The notes beneath the pieces are model-generated. The model was not told the origin of the DNA. It worked only from the letters and a program-made list of their open reading frames with translations, and searched no databases. Positions 17,743 through 26,757 of a DNA stretch of 64,000 bases are shown in pieces (positions within the stretch are counted from its first letter, which is position 1; every line of letters starts with the position of its first letter). Source of the stretch: Thermostichus sp047461615 (GTDB taxonomy: Bacteria; Cyanobacteriota; Cyanobacteriia; Thermostichales; Thermostichaceae). The DNA lies in contig NZ_JANSHI010000010.1 of assembly GCF_047461615.1 (NCBI RefSeq), positions 37,737 to 101,736 of the forward strand, in the 5' to 3' direction. A program made the position numbers and the translations under genes.

Positions 17743-18633
17743 ATGGGGCAGGGGCTAGGAAAAGCTCAGCAGCGGTGGTGGGTGTTGGGTCTAGTGGTGA
17801 TTTGGGCTTGGCTGAGCTGGGGGAGGATGGCCTGGCCTGCTGCCTCCTGCCAGGATCCTCTCTTCCTCCGGCAAATCTTGGCCGCAATGGGCCGGCCTGA
17901 GGTGGTGGTGGAGGAAGTAGCTCTGTTTGATAGAGATCAGTGCCTTGTCCAGTTGGTGTTGGATCGCCGCGGGCTAAGGGGATCCCTGCCACCGGAGATC
18001 GGCCAGTTTCGCCGGCTGCGGGCTCTGTCCCTAAGCTACAACCAACTTTCCGGCCCTATCCCCGCCGAGCTGGGGCAGTTGAGGGAGTTGGAACAGCTTT
18101 TTCTCGACTACAACCAGTTCTCTGGCCCCATTCCACCGGAGCTAGGACAACTGGGCAAGCTGCGGGGACTGTTTTTGGATCACAACCAGCTCTCTGGATC
18201 CATTCCTCCAGAGCTAGGTCGGCTCAGCCGCCTAGAAAACCTCTGCTTGCAAGATAACCAGCTCAGTGGCAGCATTCCTAGCCAACTCGGCCAGCTCAGC
18301 TCTCTTAAGGGGCTGTTTTTGGATCGCAACCAGCTTTCTGGGTCCATTCCGCCCCAACTGGGGCAACTGCGCAACCTGGAAAATCTGTACCTGTCGGACA
18401 ATCGCCTCAGCGGACCCATACCCCCCGAGCTAGCCCAGCTTAAGCAATTGCGGGATCTACGCCTGGCCCGTAACCAGCTCACAGGCAAGCTGCCCAGCTT
18501 CTTGGCAGAACTGCCGCGGCTAGAACGGCTCCACATTGGGGGCAACCCCGGCCTGTGCCTGCCAGCTGTCCTTTCTAGTTGGTTTGCCGGCCTCAATGAA
18601 GGGGATCCCGCTCCCACCTTCCCCTGTCCCTAG
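17743..18633 (+). CDS. Secreted leucine-rich-repeat protein (plant-type LRR)
   Basis: From ATG 17743 (GGGAG ten bases upstream) the product has 296 residues: a signal-anchor-like segment (RWWVLGLVVIWAWLSW), then about eight 24-residue LRRs of the plant extracellular type, each close to LxxLxLxxNQLSGxIPPELG, and a C-terminal cap with a CLP...CP cysteine pair. The frame is open 58 codons earlier without a good ribosome site. Such repeats form curved binding surfaces; the ligand is unknown. It follows the ATPase by about 200 bases on the same strand but does not obviously belong to that cassette. Confidence 0.8.
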   Translation: MGQGLGKAQQRWWVLGLVVIWAWLSWGRMAWPAASCQDPLFLRQILAAMGRPEVVVEEVALFDRDQCLVQLVLDRRGLRGSLPPEIGQFRRLRALSLSYNQLSGPIPAELGQLRELEQLFLDYNQFSGPIPPELGQLGKLRGLFLDHNQLSGSIPPELGRLSRLENLCLQDNQLSGSIPSQLGQLSSLKGLFLDRNQLSGSIPPQLGQLRNLENLYLSDNRLSGPIPPELAQLKQLRDLRLARNQLTGKLPSFLAELPRLERLHIGGNPGLCLPAVLSSWFAGLNEGDPAPTFPCP

Positions 18634-18711
18634 GGCAGGGATCTCCAGCTCTCGCCCTAACCTGCGATACTGGGATCAGGTGTCCACAGCCCACTACGGG
18701 AACGGTCAGCC

Positions 18712-18978
18712 ATGTACACTCTGGAACTGCTCCTGAAAGGGAATCCTACCCCGATCGTCATCCACCAAAAAGAGGAGGAAGCGGCCAACCGCGCCTATCA
18801 AAGTGTGGTTGAGGCTCTTCGCAACGGATCCCCTCAGAGCCTAGAGCTGACCTGCGACCGCACGGGCAAGAAGGTGTTCTTGCTAACTGGCGAGCTGTGT
18901 GGCGTGCAAATGACCTCCAAGTCCGGCAACGCGCCCATGGGAGTCCGCCCTGGCTTCTTGGCCCAGTTGCAGGGCTAA
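18712..18978 (+). CDS. Small conserved-looking protein, unknown function
   Basis: An 88-residue protein (MYTLELLLKGNPTPIVIHQK at the start) predicted as a small alpha-beta domain with two cysteines (53 and 63). The composition and beta-alpha pattern look like a real gene rather than a shadow, and it is 20 bases ahead of an ABC ATPase on the same strand. I do not recognise a named family. Confidence 0.65.
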   Translation: MYTLELLLKGNPTPIVIHQKEEEAANRAYQSVVEALRNGSPQSLELTCDRTGKKVFLLTGELCGVQMTSKSGNAPMGVRPGFLAQLQG

Positions 18979-18998
18979 GGCCAGCTTCTTAGGGGTCT

Positions 18999-19706
18999 AT
19001 GAGTTCCCTCACTGGGAGAGAACCCCCGTTGGCTATCCGGGTAGAGGGCTTGACCTTTGCCTGGCCAGCAAGTCCGCCGGTTCTGCAGGAGTGCAGCTTT
19101 GCTGTTCCCAAGGGCCAGCTCTGGATGCTGCTGGGGCCCAATGGCAGCGGCAAATCGACCTTGCTGCAGCTCCTTTCGGGAGTGCTCACCCATCCCCAGC
19201 CCCTGGCGGGGTTCTGGGAGGTGCGGGGGCGGCTAGGCTACGTGTTTCAGAACCCGGATCAGCAACTGTTTATGCCAACGGTAGGGGCCGATGTAGCTTT
19301 TGGTTTGGGGGCAGAGCCCCTCACCTTGGAAGAAATCCAGGAGCGGGTGGAGAGGGCCCTGGAGCAGGTGGGCTTGCGCCACTTGATCCGCCGGCCCATC
19401 CACGGCCTCAGCGGTGGGCAGAAGCAACGGGTAGCAGTTGCCGGGGCGTTGGCCCAGCGCTGTGAAGTGCTGCTGTTGGACGAGCCGACGGCCCTCTTGG
19501 ATCCCGATAGCCAGAGGGATCTGCTGCGCTGCGTCCGCCAACTGGTGGATCAAGAGGGGATCACCGCTCTTTGGGTCACCCATCGGCTGGCAGAGCTGGA
19601 ATGGGCAGACGGGGCGATCTTTCTGGCGCAAGGGCAGGTACGCCAACAGGGATCCCCGGAACAGGTGCGGCAGCAGATTAGCCAACTGTTTGGCGGCTTG
19701 AGGTGA
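18999..19706 (+). CDS. ABC transporter ATP-binding protein, ECF/cobalt type
   Basis: A 235-residue ABC ATPase with Walker A GPNGSGKST (46-54), the Q-loop VFQNPDQQLFMPTVGADVAF, signature LSGGQKQRVAVAGALA and Walker B VLLLDEPTALLDP. The QNPDQQLF...VGADVAFG stretch is characteristic of CbiO/EcfA ATPases that energise vitamin or metal uptake. AGGGG precedes the ATG. No membrane partner (EcfT or S component) is in the window, so the substrate is unknown. Confidence 0.88.
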   Translation: MSSLTGREPPLAIRVEGLTFAWPASPPVLQECSFAVPKGQLWMLLGPNGSGKSTLLQLLSGVLTHPQPLAGFWEVRGRLGYVFQNPDQQLFMPTVGADVAFGLGAEPLTLEEIQERVERALEQVGLRHLIRRPIHGLSGGQKQRVAVAGALAQRCEVLLLDEPTALLDPDSQRDLLRCVRQLVDQEGITALWVTHRLAELEWADGAIFLAQGQVRQQGSPEQVRQQISQLFGGLR

Positions 19707-19883
19707 TCCCAAAGAGATTGCAAAAGGATGGCAACACCCTCCGGCGGGGGCTACATAGAATAGTAGGTAGTAGATTCACTGCGATTGGTTGGCCAACGGT
19801 ATCATCTTCAACCTATCCGTGGACAATCTGCGTCAACCAACCCAGGGGTGAAGAGCCCTGCCGGTCGAAAGGAGCTTGAGAAT

Positions 19884-20096
19884 ATGGGACTGTCTGAAGT
19901 CATTGCCAAAGAGCTGGAGAACGCGCGCAAAGTCTGCTCTGAGTACGGCGAAGGGGATCCCCACTGCCGTGCAGCCTGGGATGCGGTAGAGGAGGTGCTG
20001 GCAGCCCGCAGCCACCAGCCAAAGGCCCCCACCAGCCTCGAGCAGCACTGTGCTGAAAACCCCGACGCTGTCGAGTGCCGCGTTTACGACACCTGA
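19884..20096 (+). CDS. cp12: Calvin cycle regulator CP12
   Basis: A 70-residue redox-switch protein that in the dark locks phosphoribulokinase and GAPDH together. Both cysteine pairs are present (C18/C28 and C56/C65), the AWDAVEE core motif is intact (31-37), and the tail ENPDAVECRVYDT is typical of the GAPDH-binding end. The ATG with AAAGGAG upstream is preferred over an in-frame GTG-type start 33 codons earlier. It has its own leader with a GTTGGCCAAC palindrome at 19788-19797. Confidence 0.93.
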   Translation: MGLSEVIAKELENARKVCSEYGEGDPHCRAAWDAVEEVLAARSHQPKAPTSLEQHCAENPDAVECRVYDT

Positions 20097-20154
20097 TGTC
20101 TGGGTTAAAACGCAGCAGCCTGCCAGCTCCCTAGGGGCGGGCTCTGTTTTTCTC

Positions 20155-20958
20155 TCACGGAGAGAGCTTTTGAGCAGAATCAGCCCGCAGCCATTGCCTC
20201 ATCCACAAGACAAAGGCTATTCCCAGCAGCACCGTTTGCGGGATCAGCGTCTGCCAAGTGGGATAGATCCCCAACCAGCGCAGCTTCGGGATCCCGGATA
20301 AGGGGGTCGTCGGAAGCCAGCCTGCAACTTGCAAAGCGTGGAGGCTGCTGCCCAGGAACTTAAAGCCCAAGTAAAAGATCAGCAGGCTTAAACCCCGGAA
20401 AAAAGCCCCCAAGGGCAGTTTTAGACCCAAGGGCAAAAGCAAAACTGCCACTCCTGCAAGCAGAAGAGCTCCCAAGCCAATTCCGAGCCAGAGATCCCGA
20501 GCCGGCAGGGAAGGCGCCAATCCCACATAGAACACCACCGTTTCCGCCCCTTCGCGAAACACGGCTGTAAAGGCCAGGAAAGCTAGGGAAAAAACCTGAC
20601 CGCTGGCAAGGGCTACTTGAGCTTGTTCGTGGACGAAAGTTTGCCAGGCAGCGGTGGCCGACCGCCGGTGCAGCCAGAGGCTGATCGAAAACAGGAGAGC
20701 TGCTGCCACCAGCCCCGTGATCCCCTCCAGCACCTCCTGGCGGGTATGGGTAAGTAGCTGCTGGAAAAACAGCTTGACCAAGAGACCAAGCAGCACCGCT
20801 GCCAATAGACCCGCCGCTCCTCCTAGCCACACCCAGCGCTGCTGGGCCGACTGCCCGCTCTTCCCAAGAAGCGCCACCAGAGCTAACAGCACCAGAAGGG
20901 CTTCCAGACCCTCCCGCAGCAGGATCGAGGTAGCATCCAGGAAAGTGTAGTCCGACAT
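20155..20958 (-). CDS. FTR1-family high-affinity iron permease
   Basis: A 267-residue polytopic membrane protein with the two diagnostic REGxE motifs, REGLE (15-19) and REGAE (135-139), placed in transmembrane helices as in FTR1/EfeU ferric or ferrous iron permeases. About seven hydrophobic segments are visible. No EfeO/EfeB-like partner or multicopper oxidase is adjacent. It ends facing CP12 and lies 26 bases from msrB on the same strand. Confidence 0.88.
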   Translation of the reverse strand: MSDYTFLDATSILLREGLEALLVLLALVALLGKSGQSAQQRWVWLGGAAGLLAAVLLGLLVKLFFQQLLTHTRQEVLEGITGLVAAALLFSISLWLHRRSATAAWQTFVHEQAQVALASGQVFSLAFLAFTAVFREGAETVVFYVGLAPSLPARDLWLGIGLGALLLAGVAVLLLPLGLKLPLGAFFRGLSLLIFYLGFKFLGSSLHALQVAGWLPTTPLSGIPKLRWLGIYPTWQTLIPQTVLLGIAFVLWMRQWLRADSAQKLSP

Positions 20959-20984
20959 GCTCAGCCGGCAGGCGGCTTAAAGGC

Positions 20985-21395
20985 CTAGGCGTTGGCTGGA
21001 ATAAACTTCAAAGCTGCCGAGTTGATGCAGTAGCGCAAGCCTGTTGGCGGGGGGCCATCCGGAAACACATGCCCCAGGTGACCGCCACAGTTGGAGCAGT
21101 GCACCTCGGTGCGGGGCACAAGCAGCTTCCAGTCGGTCTTGGTGCCAATCACCCCTGGAGCAATTGGCTGCCAAAAGCTGGGCCAGCCGGTGCCGCTGTC
21201 GTATTTGGCTTCTGAAGAGAACAGCGCCTGCCCACAGCCCGCGCAGACATAGATCCCTGGGGCCTTGTTGTTGTAGTAGGCATTGCGGAAGGGGGGTTCA
21301 GTCCCTTCTTGACGCAGCACGTAGTACTGTTCTTCAGTAAGCAGCTGCCGCCACTCGGCGTCGCTTTTGGTTACGGGGTAGCTTGGTTGAGCCAT
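20985..21395 (-). CDS. msrB: Peptide-methionine (R)-S-oxide reductase MsrB
   Basis: A 136-residue enzyme repairing oxidised methionine. Both zinc-binding CxxC pairs are present (C51/C54 in YVCAGCG and C100/C103 in VHCSNCGG), as is the HLGHVF motif and the catalytic cysteine C123 in RYCINSAALKF. The ATG at 21395 gives the normal length and has GGAG about eleven bases upstream; a TTG nine codons earlier is open. Probably followed by the iron permease on one transcript, a plausible oxidative-stress pairing (inference). Confidence 0.95.
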   Translation of the reverse strand: MAQPSYPVTKSDAEWRQLLTEEQYYVLRQEGTEPPFRNAYYNNKAPGIYVCAGCGQALFSSEAKYDSGTGWPSFWQPIAPGVIGTKTDWKLLVPRTEVHCSNCGGHLGHVFPDGPPPTGLRYCINSAALKFIPANA

Positions 21396-21566
21396 TGGTG
21401 GTTGCTCTCCTGTCGTCCTCAATTCTAACGCTTCTTCCTGCTCTGCCTCCGCTCTTCGGCACGTCGGGGGGAACCGGGGAGTTTCTAGGAGTTCTATCGG
21501 AAACTTCTATCCTCGGCTAGGGGCATACTCCCGCTACAATGGGCGCAGGCAAAGACGGAGCTTCTT

Positions 21567-22022
21567 ATGTTGCTAGTCGGCTCAGGTGCCAAGTTTGTGC
21601 AACAGCTCGAGCAGGCTGGGGCTTTGGCCATGTTTGTCACGCCGGAAGGGGGATCCGAAGGACACTACCTGCGGCGGCTGCGCGGGGCCGGCTATGAGGT
21701 GGTTACCCTCTCTAGCAAGGGAATTGGGGATCTGGCCAGCTATCTGACGCGCAGCCATGGGGTGCGGCCTGCCACCCTAGGCAAGTCGCAGCGGCGCACC
21801 TACTTCTACCCTTCGCTAATTGAGCAGTACCGGGCCACTTTGCCCCCCAAGGCCAAGGGATTGGTCTTTTGGTTTTACGAAGGGCATGTCCTCAGCCGGC
21901 AAGAACTCTCCTACTTGGTGAAGCTAAGCCAAGAAGACAAGGGCGTGAAATTTGTGGTGGAGCTGGCTCGAGAGCGGTCAATTCGCTGGCAACCTTTAGA
22001 GAGCGCCCTGCAGAGCGCCTGA
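21567..22022 (+). CDS. ndhN: NAD(P)H-quinone oxidoreductase subunit N
   Basis: A 151-residue subunit of the cyanobacterial NDH-1 thylakoid complex (respiration and cyclic electron flow). The sequence from MLLVGSGAKFVQQLEQAGAL through GHYLRRLRGAGYEV and KGLVFWFYEGHVLSRQEL is the NdhN family throughout its length, which is found in oxygenic phototrophs. It heads a rightward run with ldpA. Confidence 0.95.
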   Translation: MLLVGSGAKFVQQLEQAGALAMFVTPEGGSEGHYLRRLRGAGYEVVTLSSKGIGDLASYLTRSHGVRPATLGKSQRRTYFYPSLIEQYRATLPPKAKGLVFWFYEGHVLSRQELSYLVKLSQEDKGVKFVVELARERSIRWQPLESALQSA

Positions 22023-22086
22023 GGATTGGCTTAGATTCTTTGCTACCATCTCAAGTAGGCGGCCTTGCTGGTGGCTAGTTGTACCT

Positions 22087-23091
22087 GTGACCTTGCCGAA
22101 AGCCTCGCTGCACCAGGGCACTTGGTTCAAGCTCATCTGTGGCGCAAGTTTCCACCACTTGCCCTCAATTCGGGAGTTAGCCTTTCTCTACACCCTAGCT
22201 GGGGCCGATTGCATCGACGTTGCCGCTGAGCCGGCTATTGTCCGAGCTGCCCAACAAGGGATCCAGCGAGCCCAAGCAGAAGACCCGCAAGCGGGATCCC
22301 CTTGGCTGATGGTTAGCCTTAACGACGGCGAGGATGTCCATTTCCGCAAGGCAGCCCTGACAGAGCCCACCTGCCCTGCCGAGTGTCCACAGCCTTGTGT
22401 GGCGGTCTGTCCGCCCCATGCCTTGGTGCCTCTAGGCCCCTCTGCCCGGGTTTACATCCAGGCGGAGCTGTGCTACGGCTGTGGCCGCTGCGAGCCCGTC
22501 TGTCCCTACCGGCGCATTGTTACCTCTGGCTATCAGGTGGCAGTAGCGGAGGTCTTGCCGTCTCTAGTGGAGCTGGGCGTTCAGGCAGTAGAAATTCACA
22601 CCTGTATCGGCCGGCAGAAGCAGTTTGAGCAAGTGTGGAGAGCCCTGAAGCCATGGCTGGGACGGCTGCAGGCCGTCTCGATTAGCTTTAACGATGGTCC
22701 GGGCCTTGAGGCCTATTTGCGGGATCTGTTGACCCTGATGGATCCCGTGCCGGAGGTGTTGATCTGGCAGGTGGACGGCCGGCCCATGAGCGGAGATATT
22801 GGCGCTGGCACCAGCAAGGCCACCCTAAAGCTGGCCCGCAAGGTGCTGGACATGGGCCTACCTGGCTATGTGCAATTGGCAGGTGGAACCAATGCGCAAA
22901 CAGTGTCGCTGTTGGATCCCTGCTGGCCAGTGGCGGGGATCGCCTTTGGCAGTTATGCCCGCCAGTTGGTGGCTGCCCATCTAGAGGAAGGATCTGGCCT
23001 GACCACAGCGATCCTGTTAGCCAAGCAGTTGGTGCAGCAGGTAAAGCAGCGGCCAGTTGCCCTCCGACCGAGCTGTTTTTCCAGTGCTTGA
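22087..23091 (+). CDS. ldpA: Light-dependent period protein LdpA (iron-sulfur)
   Basis: A 334-residue protein with two ferredoxin-like Cys clusters: CPAECPQPCVAVCP (cysteines 96, 100, 104, 108) and CYGCGRCEPVCP (129, 132, 135, 139), expected to bind two 4Fe-4S clusters. The rest (DUF561-like barrel region) matches cyanobacterial LdpA, which tunes the circadian clock to redox/light. GTG start. It follows ndhN by about 65 bases. Confidence 0.88.
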   Translation: MTLPKASLHQGTWFKLICGASFHHLPSIRELAFLYTLAGADCIDVAAEPAIVRAAQQGIQRAQAEDPQAGSPWLMVSLNDGEDVHFRKAALTEPTCPAECPQPCVAVCPPHALVPLGPSARVYIQAELCYGCGRCEPVCPYRRIVTSGYQVAVAEVLPSLVELGVQAVEIHTCIGRQKQFEQVWRALKPWLGRLQAVSISFNDGPGLEAYLRDLLTLMDPVPEVLIWQVDGRPMSGDIGAGTSKATLKLARKVLDMGLPGYVQLAGGTNAQTVSLLDPCWPVAGIAFGSYARQLVAAHLEEGSGLTTAILLAKQLVQQVKQRPVALRPSCFSSA

Positions 23092-23106
23092 CAGCGTCGC
23101 TTGACC

Positions 23107-24924
23107 ATGAGTTTCCCAGCCCAGCCCTTGAACAGGGAACCCACCTCCTTTCCCGGACAAGTCCTCTACAACGACGACTTAAACAAGCTCCTGGACGTTC
23201 TGCCCGCAGCCATCCGGGAGCGGCTGCAGCAGCATCCTCACTTAAATCTGCTGGTGGAGGTGGTGCTGGATCTGGGCCGCCGCCCGGAAGCCCGTTTCCC
23301 CGGCTTTGCGGAGTACCTCTCCGAGGAAGTAGTTAGCCGCGCCGACCTGGATTTGGTCATCAGCCAAGTGGGGGAGTTTAGCAGCGACAACCGGGCTGGC
23401 ATTGCCTCAACACTGCACCGGATTAGCGCCATCCGCAACCGCCAGGGCACGATCATTGGCCTTACCTGTCGGGTGGGCCGTTGCGTGGTCGGTGTCATCA
23501 ACATGATCCGGGATCTAGTGGAGCAGGGCCGCTCAATGCTGTTGCTGGGCCGGCCAGGAGTAGGCAAAACCACTGCCCTGCGGGAAATTGCCCGCGTTTT
23601 GGCAGACGAGCTGCACAAGCGGGTCATCATCATCGACACCTCTAACGAGATTGCCGGGGATGGCGACGTGCCCCACCCAGGGATTGGTCGGGCTAGACGC
23701 ATGCAGGTGGCCAGCCCAGAGTTGCAGCACAAGGTGATGATCGAGGCGGTGGAAAACCACATGCCGGAAGTGGTGATCATCGACGAGATTGGCACAGAGT
23801 TGGAAGCTTTAGCCTCCCGCACCATTGCCGAGCGAGGGGTGCAACTGGTGGCCACTGCCCATGGCAACCGCATCGAAAACCTGATTAAAAACCCCACCCT
23901 CTCGGATCTAATAGGCGGGATCCAATCCGTCACGCTGGGGGACGAGGAGGCACGGCGGCGGGGCTGTCAGAAGAGTGTCCTGGAGCGCAAGGCTCCCCCG
24001 ACTTTTGAGATTGCGGTGGAGATGCTAGAGCGGCATCGCTGGGTCATCCACGAAGATGTGGCAGCCACAGTGGATTGCCTCCTACGTAACCGCGAGGCGT
24101 CAATCCAAATACGCAGCCTGGACGAACGCGGCCAAGTGGTGATTGTGCGCAGTACCACTGGCATGAACGGACGCTCAAGCCTCTTGCGACCCCAGTGGCC
24201 CCCTCCTGCCGACACTGCCCTGTTTGCTGGGGGGGGCACTTGGGGATCCTCCGGCCGCCTGGAGCCTTTACCTTTGGAACCGGTTGCGGCCCGTCTGCAG
24301 CAACCTGGATTGTCCTTAGCGAGGGAGGAAGAACCTACCTCCTCCGCGGGGTCGCTAGCCAGCCCCCGGTCAGAGTCCAAAGCCGAGGAGGAAAAGGAAG
24401 CGGAGCTCCCGCAAGACCCAGAGGGGCTCCTGAGGATCTACCCCTATGGGGTTAGCCGTTTCCACCTAGAGCAGGTCATCCGGACCCTGCAGCTGCCGGC
24501 GCAGGTTACCAAAGACCTGGATGAGGCCGATATTGTCTTGGCTTTGCGATCCCAGGTGCGCAGCCGCTCCAAGATTCAGCAACTGGCCCACTCCCGCCAG
24601 ATCCCCATTCATACCGTCAAGGCCAATACCCTGATTGCTCTGGCCGGCGCCCTGCGCCGCATCCTCAACATTGAAAGTGAGGAGGGGGCCCAGTCAGACC
24701 TGGAGCTGTTTATTCAGGCTAGCACAGCAGAAGAAGCAGAAGCTCTGGAAGAAGCTCGCCTGGCGGTGGAGCAAATCGTCATCCCCAAGTCGCAGCCGGT
24801 GGAGCTCCTACCCCGCTCTGCCCACATCCGCAAGCTGCAGCATCAGCTGGTTGAGTCCTATCACTTGCGCGCTCAGAGCTTTGGCGAAGAGCCCAACCGC
24901 CGCTTGCGCATCTATCCCAACTAG
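23107..24924 (+). CDS. R3H-domain AAA ATPase (Ycf45-like)
   Basis: A protein of about 605 residues with Walker A GRPGVGKTTA near 148-157, a Walker B-like VVIIDEIGTE, and a SpoIIIAA-like secretion-ATPase core, as in Ycf45 of algal plastids and cyanobacteria. A variable linker (360-440) is followed by an RSRSKIQQLAHSRQIPIHTV segment and a C-terminal R3H single-strand nucleic-acid-binding domain. The ATG at 23107 is chosen; a TTG two codons earlier is open. It ends in a 4-base stop-codon overlap with the convergent prenyltransferase gene. Exact function unknown. Confidence 0.85.
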   Translation: MSFPAQPLNREPTSFPGQVLYNDDLNKLLDVLPAAIRERLQQHPHLNLLVEVVLDLGRRPEARFPGFAEYLSEEVVSRADLDLVISQVGEFSSDNRAGIASTLHRISAIRNRQGTIIGLTCRVGRCVVGVINMIRDLVEQGRSMLLLGRPGVGKTTALREIARVLADELHKRVIIIDTSNEIAGDGDVPHPGIGRARRMQVASPELQHKVMIEAVENHMPEVVIIDEIGTELEALASRTIAERGVQLVATAHGNRIENLIKNPTLSDLIGGIQSVTLGDEEARRRGCQKSVLERKAPPTFEIAVEMLERHRWVIHEDVAATVDCLLRNREASIQIRSLDERGQVVIVRSTTGMNGRSSLLRPQWPPPADTALFAGGGTWGSSGRLEPLPLEPVAARLQQPGLSLAREEEPTSSAGSLASPRSESKAEEEKEAELPQDPEGLLRIYPYGVSRFHLEQVIRTLQLPAQVTKDLDEADIVLALRSQVRSRSKIQQLAHSRQIPIHTVKANTLIALAGALRRILNIESEEGAQSDLELFIQASTAEEAEALEEARLAVEQIVIPKSQPVELLPRSAHIRKLQHQLVESYHLRAQSFGEEPNRRLRIYPN

Positions 24925-25835
24925 GCTAGCCGGCAGCCGGCAATCATCCCCGCCAGCAGGATAAAGCCTTGCACCACGTTCTCGCCAAAGATAGCTGGGT
25001 AGAGGCCGGGGGAGGAATGGACCCGGTGAAGCTGCCAGGTTTGCCGAGCCCAGAGGCCGGCGGCAACTGCCAGGCTGAGGAAATAGATCGCGTGCAACTG
25101 CAGGCTAAGCCCCACCCCCAAGAGGGCAATGGTGGTGCCTAGGAAAAAGAGCCCCACCGCCCTTGGGGTTTGCCGGCCAAAGAAACGGGCGCTGGAGTGG
25201 ATCCCAGCTCGCTCGTCGTCTTCGCGATCCGAGAGAGCATAAACCGTATCAAACCCTAGAGTCCAGAGTACCGTGGCCAGCCACAGCCAGCCCAGCCCCT
25301 CCTCCCACAGGGGTAGTTGGGGATCCTGACCTCTCACCGCTGTCCAACTGATGAGCACGGCAAATCCCCAGGCCAACGCCAGGATCAGTTGGGGCACTGG
25401 AAAAACCCGCTTGGCCCCTGGGTAGAGCAAAATCACCGGCACCGCTGCCACACAGAGGGCAAAGCTAACGGGGTTGAGCAACAGCGCCAGCCCTCCCGCA
25501 CAGGCCAAGCAGAGCAACGCCATTGCGATGCCGACGCCAACACTCAATTCGCGGCTGGCTAGGGGGCGGGTGCGGGTGCGCTCCACCAACGGATCCAAGT
25601 CCCGATCCCAGAGGTCGTTGATTACACAGCCTGCCCCGCTAGCGGCCAAACTGCCTAGAACGAGAATCCCGACCAATGGCCAAGGCGGCGCTCCGCGTCC
25701 GGCTAGGAAAGCTCCCCACAGAGCAGGGATCATCAAAATCAAGCGTCCTGCCGGCTTGTGCCAGCGCAGCAACCGTAAAATTGCTCCGCCAGTAGTCCAG
25801 AGTGCAGGAAGAGAAGCAAGCATGCCCGGCCGCAC
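24921..25835 (-). CDS. UbiA-family 4-hydroxybenzoate polyprenyltransferase
   Basis: A 304-residue integral membrane prenyltransferase with the two aspartate-rich motifs of UbiA enzymes: NDLWDRDLDP (Mg-diphosphate site) and DTVYALSDREDDERAGI. About eight membrane segments. In cyanobacteria this type prenylates 4-hydroxybenzoate on the route to plastoquinone (established for the family). The GTG at 25835 or the ATG at 25823 may be the start; neither has a clear ribosome site. Confidence 0.9.
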   Translation of the reverse strand: MRPGMLASLPALWTTGGAILRLLRWHKPAGRLILMIPALWGAFLAGRGAPPWPLVGILVLGSLAASGAGCVINDLWDRDLDPLVERTRTRPLASRELSVGVGIAMALLCLACAGGLALLLNPVSFALCVAAVPVILLYPGAKRVFPVPQLILALAWGFAVLISWTAVRGQDPQLPLWEEGLGWLWLATVLWTLGFDTVYALSDREDDERAGIHSSARFFGRQTPRAVGLFFLGTTIALLGVGLSLQLHAIYFLSLAVAAGLWARQTWQLHRVHSSPGLYPAIFGENVVQGFILLAGMIAGCRLA

Positions 25836-26031
25836 CAGTGGCTTCGGCTCCGCCCCAATCTTAAATCATCCTGAACCAACCGATGTTGGAACTTTTGAGG
25901 TTCCACCGGCCGTCTTAGAGCCTTGAATCGCGGTTTGGGACCTTTCTCCCCTCTGTTGGCCAACCCTGAAGTTTGATATCCTAGCGGGCGGCTGCTTTTT
26001 CCCTGGGAGCGCAAGGCGGAGTTTGCTTTCC

Positions 26032-26757
26032 ATGACCAGTCAACTTCCCCAAGCTAAGGAAGCTTCCCCCCTTCAGGAGACTCTGCTGGTGGTGGAGGAT
26101 GAGGATGCGATCCGGGAAACCGTTGCCCTTGCTCTGGAAGAACAGGGGTACCGAGTTTTGCAAGCTGCCGACGGCCGGGAGGCACTAGAGCTGGTGCATA
26201 CAGCCGAGCGGCTGGACTTGATGATCCTCGATCTGATGCTGCCCAGTTTGAATGGCTTGGATCTGTGCCGGCTGTTGCGTAGGGAGGGTAACACCCTTCC
26301 TATTTTGATGCTGACGGCCAAAAGCAGCGAGACTGACCGGGTGGTGGGCCTGGAGCTGGGGGCCGACGATTACCTAACTAAGCCTTTTGGCATGCGGGAG
26401 CTGATTGCCCGCTGTCGCTCTGTGTTGCGCCGTCGGCAGCAGGCTTACACCAGCGAGGCCACAGTGCTCCGCTACGGGGATATTTGCCTGTTTACCCAGG
26501 AGTGCCGCGTGTTGGTGCGGGGGGTGGAGGTCAGTTTCTCGCCTAAAGAGTTCCGCCTGTTGGAGCTGTTCATGTCCCATCCCCGCCGCGTCTGGACGCG
26601 GGAACAGCTTCTGGAGCGGGTCTGGGGATCCGACTACATGGGCGACAGCAAAACCGTGGATGTCCACATCCGCTGGCTGCGAGAAAAGTTGGAGGTGGAT
26701 CCCAGTAACCCCGAGTATTTGGTAACGGTGCGCGGCTTTGGCTATCGCTTTGGCTAG
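26032..26757 (+). CDS. OmpR/PhoB-type response regulator
   Basis: A 241-residue two-domain regulator. The receiver (15-130) has the acidic pair VEDEDA, the phospho-acceptor D67 in LMILDLMLP and the conserved Lys in DDYLTKPFG. The C-terminal winged helix (about 145-240) has EFRLLELFMSHPRRVWTREQ and KTVDVHIRWLREKLE, the OmpR/PhoB recognition fold. No histidine kinase lies next to it, so its partner is unknown. The ATG at 26032 is preferred over a TTG three codons upstream. Its stop overlaps that of cca by four bases. Confidence 0.9.
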   Translation: MTSQLPQAKEASPLQETLLVVEDEDAIRETVALALEEQGYRVLQAADGREALELVHTAERLDLMILDLMLPSLNGLDLCRLLRREGNTLPILMLTAKSSETDRVVGLELGADDYLTKPFGMRELIARCRSVLRRRQQAYTSEATVLRYGDICLFTQECRVLVRGVEVSFSPKEFRLLELFMSHPRRVWTREQLLERVWGSDYMGDSKTVDVHIRWLREKLEVDPSNPEYLVTVRGFGYRFG

